Notes under the pieces: generated by a model
Seen by the model: the letters and a program-made list of their open reading frames with translations, nothing else
The model's database searches: none
Told to the model about the DNA's origin: nothing
Position numbers and translations under genes: made by a program
Part shown: positions 46,859 to 51,345 of the stretch, one piece after another
Numbering within the stretch: position 1 is the stretch's first letter
Layout of the letters: the number at the start of each line of letters is the position of its first letter
Assembly: GCA_024278855.1 (NCBI GenBank)
Contig: JAJRSJ010000056.1
Coordinates: forward strand, 1 to 51,345
Source of the DNA: Alphaproteobacteria bacterium
Lineage (GTDB): Bacteria; Pseudomonadota; Alphaproteobacteria; Caulobacterales; Maricaulaceae
Direction: 5' to 3'
Length of the DNA stretch: 51,345 nt

Positions 46859-46950
46859 GTTTTGTTTAAGTGTCAGATAAAATATAAACTCTTACACCTA
46901 ATCCACCACCCGGTCTTGTCATCAACACCAAACTTGGTTAGCCTCACCTC

Positions 46951-48108
46951 ATGTCCGCCGCGCTCGCATATGTTCACTCCCTCCAACCCGTTAGTTCGGG
47001 CCAAGCGCAGACGCTGGCGGCCAACGACAATTCCCGCGAGGGTGGGTTGGTCCCGTCCTATGTTCTACCCGGCGCACCCCCGCCCGCCAAAGCCCTGACC
47101 TGCACCCCGACTTTCCGTATCATATTGGGCGCAGGCATAGACGAACGCATCGCCTACCACGACATTGGCAAGAGGCGTGGAGAGAGCGCTAGCGAGCGAC
47201 AGGGAAACAACAAAAGCGATGATCTAAGTTTCTATCTGACCAATCACCAAGGCTCGACAATCGCCATGACCAACGAGGACGGCACCTGGCTACCGATCGG
47301 CTCCGGTGGGCGGTACGTCTACGACCCCTACGGAAACGAAGTCAGCGGCGCATCAACGTCCGGCAATCCCTACAGATACACAGGCCGCAGACTGGATGCG
47401 CAGACGGGGCTGTATTACTACCGCGCAAGATACTACGACCCAAAAATAGGCAAGTTTCTACAGACGGATCCGATTGGGTATGCAGATCAGATGAACTTGT
47501 ATAATTATGTCAACAATGATCCGGTGAATGCGACTGATCCAACGGGTATGGAGGAGTACAGTTATGCTGGGAAGGACGAAGATGATAAATCCGCTGAAAA
47601 TGCATTTAAAGACAGAGCAGAGACGACAGGAACGGACGGAGCCACTCAGTGGGCAACAGGAGATGAGCTAATACAGCAATTTAAGGACTCGCCTAATATT
47701 GAACAAGCCAATATTTTTTCACATGGTACGTCTGGGGGATTAATTGGCGAGGATGGAACTAATAGTGGCAATGAGGGATTATATGTAATTCCCAGCAATC
47801 AACACTCGGCAGAAGCAGCTTACGCTACTGATTTTACTAGTGCCGTTCAGAGTGGGGCTATTGATTTAGCTCAAAATGCTACGATCACTTTATTTGCGTG
47901 TGATTCAGACCGTTTGGCCGAAGTGCTATCTAGTAATTTGGGATATGTTGGTCGCACGGATATAACAGTTATAGGTGCGCAAGGGAATGTTGCACCAATT
48001 ATTAGTAACGGTAGGGAAATAGGAGCAATAACGGGTCAACCATATCAAAAATTTAGATCGTACAAAAATGGAAAAATCATTAATTCAACAAGGAGGATAA
48101 AGTGGTGA
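46951..48108 (+). CDS. Orphan Rhs C-terminal cassette 1 with variable toxin-like tip
   Basis: A 385-residue truncated Rhs protein. Residues about 60-200 hold the end of an Rhs core: [55 protein letters not shown] and DPTGM. Everything N-terminal (signal or PAAR, and the long repeats) is absent, and no ribosome site is seen at the ATG, so it may be a silent donor tip. The tip (201-385) is unique. It has NIFSHGT (H258) and [17 protein letters not shown] (C317), a pattern reminiscent of caspase/CHAT-like His-Cys proteases. The stop overlaps a GTG-started lipoprotein gene. The core holds a repeat-derived segment (47169-47209). Confidence 0.8.
   Translation: MSAALAYVHSLQPVSSGQAQTLAANDNSREGGLVPSYVLPGAPPPAKALTCTPTFRIILGAGIDERIAYHDIGKRRGESASERQGNNKSDDLSFYLTNHQGSTIAMTNEDGTWLPIGSGGRYVYDPYGNEVSGASTSGNPYRYTGRRLDAQTGLYYYRARYYDPKIGKFLQTDPIGYADQMNLYNYVNNDPVNATDPTGMEEYSYAGKDEDDKSAENAFKDRAETTGTDGATQWATGDELIQQFKDSPNIEQANIFSHGTSGGLIGEDGTNSGNEGLYVIPSNQHSAEAAYATDFTSAVQSGAIDLAQNATITLFACDSDRLAEVLSSNLGYVGRTDITVIGAQGNVAPIISNGREIGAITGQPYQKFRSYKNGKIINSTRRIKW
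47169..47209 (+). repeat. Repeat-derived in-frame segment in rhs cassette 1
   Basis: This 41-bp stretch starts CAAGAGGCGTGGAG and ends CAGGGAAACA and encodes part of [15 protein letters not shown]. By eye it aligns to the reverse complement of 51039-51076, an intergenic repeat: both begin CAAGAGGCG, share GGAG, AGCGA and GAC blocks, and end GGGAAACA. It is also present in rhs cassette 2 (49056-49096). It interrupts what is otherwise normal Rhs text. Confidence 0.6.
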
Positions 48109-48506
48109 GTGCTCGGCAGCTAATGCCTTTTATCTTTTTAAGCTTATTAACAGGGTGCGTACCGAACGGTAGAGAGCACAGTGAAAGTTGTCCATCAGTC
48201 GATTTATCAAGATATGATGCATTAGAGATAAACCCAATCAGTGGTATAGAATTTGGTGAAATTATCTCTAGTGGAGGGCGACCTGTAGATAAAAAATGCA
48301 TGTCCAAAAGAGTCTGTGAAATAAATGATACTATACGAGAGAGATATTCACAATCATACTTTATTAATCTTGAAACATACGGTGGTCAATTACTGTCAGA
48401 CACATTTCCTGATGTCATTGAAAAAATCACAGAAACAGAACCGGGGGTTAAACACTTTTATTTGAATAATTTTTGCGTCAACATTGAACAAACGCCAAAA
48501 GGATAA
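48105..48506 (+). CDS. Small lipoprotein, candidate immunity protein for Rhs tip 1
   Basis: A 133-residue protein beginning at a GTG (48105) that overlaps the rhs stop (GTGA). A perfect AGGAGG at 48091-48096 lies inside the rhs coding end, eight bases before the start, so its translation is independent or coupled. The N-terminus is a lipoprotein signal with lipobox LLTGC (Cys18). The remainder has several cysteines ([23 protein letters not shown]) and no family I recognise. It is AT-rich like the rhs tip. Position directly after a polymorphic-toxin tip suggests immunity; the lipobox suggests protection in the periplasm. Function inferred only. Confidence 0.65.
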   Translation: MSARQLMPFIFLSLLTGCVPNGREHSESCPSVDLSRYDALEINPISGIEFGEIISSGGRPVDKKCMSKRVCEINDTIRERYSQSYFINLETYGGQLLSDTFPDVIEKITETEPGVKHFYLNNFCVNIEQTPKG

Positions 48507-48524
48507 TAGTTAGAATAGGTGTAA

Positions 48525-48602
48525 TGCAAGATAAAGCGCGCCCTGAGGGAAGCGAGGAAGTAGTCTTGGGCTGAAACCCCGAAGTGGGCCACGCTCCGGC
48601 TA
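48525..48602. repeat. Cassette-end repeat, copy 1
   Basis: A 53-bp block (48525-48577, beginning TGCAAGATAAAGCGCGCCCT) is identical to 50978-51030. A second shared 20-bp block, 48583-48602, is identical to 51077-51096. Only 5 bp separate the two blocks here, against 46 bp in the other copy. It follows the candidate immunity gene of cassette 1. The rest of the 250-bp gap to the next rhs start shows no gene or clear signal. Confidence 0.85.
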
Positions 48603-48756
48603 AAGCCTCCAACTCACCCTCCCTCCGCTTTCTCGCCTGTTTTCTCCCTAAACTCTCCCGTTCAACTTTGAAGTCTAAAATTTGAATATAAGTTCAAACA
48701 CTCATAAAAAACATCAAAGCTGGACGGGGGCGGGGAGTTGGTGTAAATATGCGCCC

Positions 48757-50103
48757 ATGTCCGCCGCGCTCGCATATGTCCCGTCTCCCCAACCCGTTTG
48801 TTCGGGCCAGACGCACGCGCCAGCACCCCAAGAGTACTCGCTTCGCAGCGCCGCCAATGACAACACGCCCTTGGGGTGCCACCTGCACCTTGTTGACGTC
48901 ACCACATCCGGCATTCACCCAAGCCGTTCGCGCATCCCCGCCTTAATCCTCCTGCCGGGCGCACCCCCGCCCGCCAAAGTCCTGACCTTCACTCCGACAT
49001 CCCGCATCGTGCTCGGTGCGGGCATAGACGAGCGCATCGCCTATCACGACATTGGCAAGAGGCGTGGAGAGAGCGCTAGCGAGCGACAGGGAAACAACAA
49101 AAGCGATGATCTAAGTTTCTATCTGACCAATCACCAAGGCAGTACCATAGCCATGACCAACGAGGACGGCACCTTGCTACCGATCGGCTCCGGTGGGCGG
49201 TACGCCTACGACCCCTACGGCGCCCTGAGCGGTTGCGAAGAAGTAGTCTTGGGCTGCAACGAAGTCAGCGGCGCATCAACGTCCGGCAATCCGTTCAGAT
49301 ACACAGGCCGCAGACTGGATGCACAGACGGGGCTGTATTATTATAGAGCAAGATACTACGACCCAAAAATAGGCAAATTTCTACAGACGGATCCGATTGG
49401 GTATGCAGATCAGATGAACTGGTATAACTATGTGGGCAATGATCCGATGAATGGGACTGACCCGACGGGGATGCAATCCGATGAAGGCCCATATGATTAC
49501 GCTGGAAAGGCGTTCGGAAAAAGTTCGGGAGATTCCTATAGTGATTTAAGAGGTTGCATAAGTAGTCAGTCTGATCAAGGCGGAGGAACTGGGCCGAGTG
49601 TAAATATAACGACTTCGGATCAGTATGACAGGGCTATGGTCGATGCTATATATGTTGTTTTTGCTCCATTATTTAACGGTTCGATGGCTATTTCTGATCA
49701 GATTTTGACAGGTGGTGCGTTTGAAGATGCCTTGGAAGGTAGGGATACACAAGCGGCTACCAAGCTGTTGACCGTTGGACTTGGTGGTTCACTTGCTTCT
49801 CTGGGAACCAGGCAAATTGCAGGACGGGCAACTACTGGTTATGGCTTGGCTGGGGCAATAAATAGAGCTCCCATGGCGGCGCAAGCCGTTACAGCTCCAG
49901 CAACCACAACTGTTGGAACATCTGCACAAGGCACTATGATGTTTGGGACGCAAACGGCGGGCACAGCATCAACCGGTATGTCTTATACTGCGGGAGCAGG
50001 GTGGACCGCAGCAGGTGGCGTTTCAACAACGACTACTGTTACTACGGGGGTTGGCGTTGCCGCTGTGACGGCGGCCGCGTTGGCAAATAGGGAACCTAGA
50101 TAG
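48757..50103 (+). CDS. Orphan Rhs C-terminal cassette 2 with Gly/Ala/Thr-rich hydrophobic tip
   Basis: A 448-residue truncated Rhs protein, paralogous to cassette 1 from the same MSAALAYV start onward (about residues 1-239), with near-identical DNA over the central core. The ATG at 48757 is chosen because cassette 1 begins the same way; the frame is open 25 codons further. Compared with cassette 1 it has extra residues at about 22-31 and a 12-residue insertion at 156-167 (ALSGCEEVVLGC). The tip (240-448) differs completely: a polar part, then hydrophobic segments (about 300-335) and an Ala/Thr/Gly-rich end (TTTTVTTGVGVAAVTAAAL). No known toxin domain is recognised; a membrane-active tip is possible. 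Confidence 0.75.
   Translation: MSAALAYVPSPQPVCSGQTHAPAPQEYSLRSAANDNTPLGCHLHLVDVTTSGIHPSRSRIPALILLPGAPPPAKVLTFTPTSRIVLGAGIDERIAYHDIGKRRGESASERQGNNKSDDLSFYLTNHQGSTIAMTNEDGTLLPIGSGGRYAYDPYGALSGCEEVVLGCNEVSGASTSGNPFRYTGRRLDAQTGLYYYRARYYDPKIGKFLQTDPIGYADQMNWYNYVGNDPMNGTDPTGMQSDEGPYDYAGKAFGKSSGDSYSDLRGCISSQSDQGGGTGPSVNITTSDQYDRAMVDAIYVVFAPLFNGSMAISDQILTGGAFEDALEGRDTQAATKLLTVGLGGSLASLGTRQIAGRATTGYGLAGAINRAPMAAQAVTAPATTTVGTSAQGTMMFGTQTAGTASTGMSYTAGAGWTAAGGVSTTTTVTTGVGVAAVTAAALANREPR
49056..49096 (+). repeat. Repeat-derived in-frame segment in rhs cassette 2
   Basis: The same 41-bp segment as at 47169-47209, at the equivalent codon positions of the second rhs gene. It was present before the two cassettes diverged or was carried along with the core. 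It relates to the inverted intergenic repeat at 51039-51076. Confidence 0.6.
49221..49257 (+). repeat. 36-bp net in-frame insertion related to the cassette-end repeat
   Basis: Cassette 2 has 37 bp here where cassette 1 has a single base, adding exactly 12 codons (ALSGCEEVVLGC). The inserted DNA matches the cassette-end repeat (within 48525-48577 and 50978-51030) at about 31 of 37 aligned positions, including an uninterrupted 17-bp match, GAAGTAGTCTTGGGCTG. The reading frame is kept on both sides. Confidence 0.75.
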
Positions 50104-50111
50104 GTATAGTA

Positions 50112-50552
50112 ATGTTTGAACGTTTCTTTAATAAAGGAAAATATAAGTTTTATTCTCAATCTGATGTTGATGAAATAGATGTATTGGTAAATTTTATTCA
50201 TAAGGGGGAGTTTAATAAGATAATAAAATTTAATCACCGCAATCTTCGGCCAAAAGAAAAGACGTATGATTCAGTCAAACTTATAATTTGTTTTGTAGCA
50301 GCTACGAACCTTAAAAATTAAGCGATGGCACTTGAGATTTTCCAGCGATTGATGTTTGGGGATGGTCTTTATCTTTATGAAAGTGAGGAACAAAAGTATT
50401 TGAAATTTTATGCACACAATGTGTTAAAAGGTAATTTTGGAGAAGCGCTGGAATTATTCCCGAAAAACATTCAAGAGATAGAGACCGAAAAACCAAACAT
50501 CGAAAAAATCTCAAATGACATTACGCAACTTTTTGCGATGCAATTAAACTAA
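50112..50552 (+). pseudogene. Candidate immunity gene interrupted by an in-frame stop (or two tiny genes)
   Basis: A frame from the ATG at 50112 reads 69 codons to a TAA at 50319-50321. The same frame continues after the stop with an ATG at 50325 for 75 codons to 50552. Read through, the text NLKN-stop-AMALEIFQRLM looks like one continuous amphipathic helix, which suggests a single protein of about 146 residues broken by a nonsense change. The alternative is two separately translated small genes, but no ribosome site is seen before 50325. It is AT-rich, starts 8 bp after rhs cassette 2 and is the expected place for immunity. No family recognised. Confidence 0.5.
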
Positions 50553-50570
50553 GGTATTGATACTATTCCA

Positions 50571-50957
50571 ATGTGTACAAGATTAGCCATCCGAAAAAAG
50601 AAACGTTACTTCAAAAAAGTGATACGACTGCATGATTTATTACGTCAAAAATATACTGACGGGAAAACCTTTACTCCGGGGCAAGTAAGAACTGCTTTTG
50701 TAAAAACTAAAATTCCAAATGTTTTTTTGAATTATGCCTATGCCCTTTATACCTCAAAAAGCGGTTTTGATATGTTACACAATTTATCATCTTCATCTAA
50801 ATACTATGATGAATTACGATGTGAAATATCTGATATTTACTTTAAAGGCCTGAGCAATTTAGTGGGAACCGAGGGTATTACAGATGATTTTGAAAAGTTA
50901 AACCGTTATCCCCAGCAATGGCACTCCGGAGGTTCTGCTACGCTAGGCGGTTCATAA
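50571..50957 (+). CDS. Small basic protein, DUF6559-like, cassette cargo
   Basis: A 128-residue protein with a basic start (RKKKRYFKKVIRLHDLLRQKY), a FTPGQVRTAF motif and a FLNYAYALYTS segment. The TPGQV and tyrosine-rich pattern recalls DUF6559 proteins, from memory only. It is AT-rich and lies between the broken immunity-like frame and the second cassette-end repeat, so it travels with cassette 2. It could be a second immunity protein or unrelated cargo. The C-terminal residues (GGSATLGGS) look non-native and may reflect fusion to flanking DNA. Confidence 0.5.
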   Translation: MCTRLAIRKKKRYFKKVIRLHDLLRQKYTDGKTFTPGQVRTAFVKTKIPNVFLNYAYALYTSKSGFDMLHNLSSSSKYYDELRCEISDIYFKGLSNLVGTEGITDDFEKLNRYPQQWHSGGSATLGGS

Positions 50958-50977
50958 CAATAAGAGAATGGTTGTTG

Positions 50978-51113
50978 TGCAAGATAAAGCGCGCCCTGAG
51001 GGAAGCGAGGAAGTAGTCTTGGGCTGAAACGCCATTTCTGTTTCCCGGTCGTCGCTTTGCTCCTCCTCGCCTCTTGAGTGGGCCACGCTCCGGCTATCCC
51101 GGCCTGCGCCGGG
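50978..51113. repeat. Cassette-end repeat, copy 2, with nested repeats
   Basis: This mosaic holds, in order: the 53-bp block identical to copy 1 (50978-51030); a 46-bp insert whose reverse complement (51039-51076) resembles the in-frame segments of both rhs genes; the 20-bp block shared with copy 1 (51077-51096); and a CCCGGC/GCCGGG hairpin (51098-51113) like that in the element at 1413-1506. Copy 1 lacks the 46-bp insert, so repeats appear to be nested within repeats. Confidence 0.8.
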
Positions 51114-51205
51114 ACGAGCGGAGACTTTGTTTTTCACCCCACACGCCGCGCAAGCGCTGGCGCTGCGGGAGGGCATTCCCTCGCGACCAAAGGGAGTGCC
51201 TCTTG

Positions 51206-51232
51206 TGAACCGCCCCGGATTTGCCGGAGGCT
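51206..51232 (+). mobile_element. Terminal sequence of an IS3-type insertion sequence
   Basis: TGAACCGCCCCGGATTTGCC followed by GGAGGCT lies 26 bp before the transposase start codon and faces into the element. It is nearly identical to the solo end at 46832-46858. It should be the left terminal inverted repeat of the insertion sequence that continues past the window edge; the right end is not visible. Confidence 0.7.
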
Positions 51233-51258
51233 CCTAATCTATAGTAGAAGGAGCCATT

Positions 51259-51345
51259 ATGAGCAACACAAGACATACATTTTCACTAGAAGTGCGAGCG
51301 CGAGCCGTGCGGATGGTGTTGGAGAATGAGCGCGAATATTCATCC
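51259..51345 (+). CDS. IS3 family transposase OrfA, 5' part only
   Basis: The ATG at 51259 has AAGGAG at 51247-51252 and reads 29 codons to the window end. The start, HTFSLEVRARAVRMVLEN, matches the helix-turn-helix N-terminus of IS3-family OrfA proteins (the pattern '...S.E.RARAVRMV.E...'). OrfA binds the terminal repeats and is normally joined to OrfB by frameshifting to give the full transposase. The rest of the element lies outside the window. Confidence 0.8.
   Translation, partial: MSNTRHTFSLEVRARAVRMVLENEREYSS

Noticed and set aside
48525-51113. Repeated blocks as a CRISPR array
   Set aside because: Only two copies lie about 2.4 kb apart with genes between them; there is no regular spacer pattern and no cas gene.

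Overview
The window looks like about 51 kb of an alphaproteobacterial chromosome with moderate GC. The evidence is the block ispDF - pncC / dusB - ntrB - ntrC - ntrY - ntrX - trkA - trkH - hfq - hflX / mazG (about 29.9-44.1 kb), fused ispDF, NtrYX, and a System I cytochrome c maturation locus (ccmABCD, ccmE). Secreted M28/M20 peptidases, acyl-CoA dehydrogenases and pyrimidine catabolism suit an aerobic heterotroph of the Maricaulales/Caulobacterales kind. That lineage guess is inference from gene content only.

Layout. 1-1.5 kb: two translationally coupled glycosyltransferase-like genes, the second cut by the window edge, plus a palindromic intergenic element. 1.5-7.1 kb: two divergent exported M28 metallopeptidases, an exported M20 amidohydrolase and a nitronate monooxygenase-like protein. 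7.2-11.3 kb: an OmpA/BON envelope protein, a membrane protein with a histone-like Lys/Ala linker and a DUF2853-like end, a two-gene lysis-like pair (M15 peptidase and holin-like protein) and a DUF3667-like membrane protein. 11.4-17.5 kb: a tight operon of two SDRs, an APH-type kinase and three acyl-CoA dehydrogenases, which resembles the 4-hydroxyacyl-CoA route of mammalian ACAD10/11 with the domains split. 17.5-20.4 kb: a YtcJ-like amidohydrolase lipoprotein and an odd HATPase-receiver protein. 20.5-29.8 kb: a complete reductive pyrimidine degradation operon (preT, preA, omega-aminotransferase, mmsA, ureidopropionase, NCS1 transporter, dihydropyrimidinase) running from uracil/thymine to acyl-CoA.

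29.9-46.8 kb is the core block. Its most notable protein is NtrC, which lacks the GAFTGA loop and the Walker B glutamate and so should not activate sigma-54. The ccmA-ccmB-ccmC-ccmD-mazG genes form one overlapping minus-strand operon, with ccmE divergent.

46.8-51.3 kb is accessory. Immediately after ccmE lies a lone 27-bp insertion sequence end. It is followed by two short orphan Rhs C-terminal cassettes, each with a shared core, a different tip and downstream small genes that are candidate immunity genes. The same 27-bp end then begins an IS3-type element that runs off the window. Each cassette is followed by an identical 53-bp repeat. Relatives of this repeat and of a second repeat also occur in frame inside the rhs genes. 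This repeat-laced cassette array is the most novel-looking part of the window. The first tip carries a His/Cys arrangement reminiscent of caspase/CHAT-like proteases and is coupled to a lipoprotein gene.

No tRNA, rRNA, CRISPR array or riboswitch was recognised. Residue numbers come from reading the translations; family names come from remembered motifs and not from database searches.
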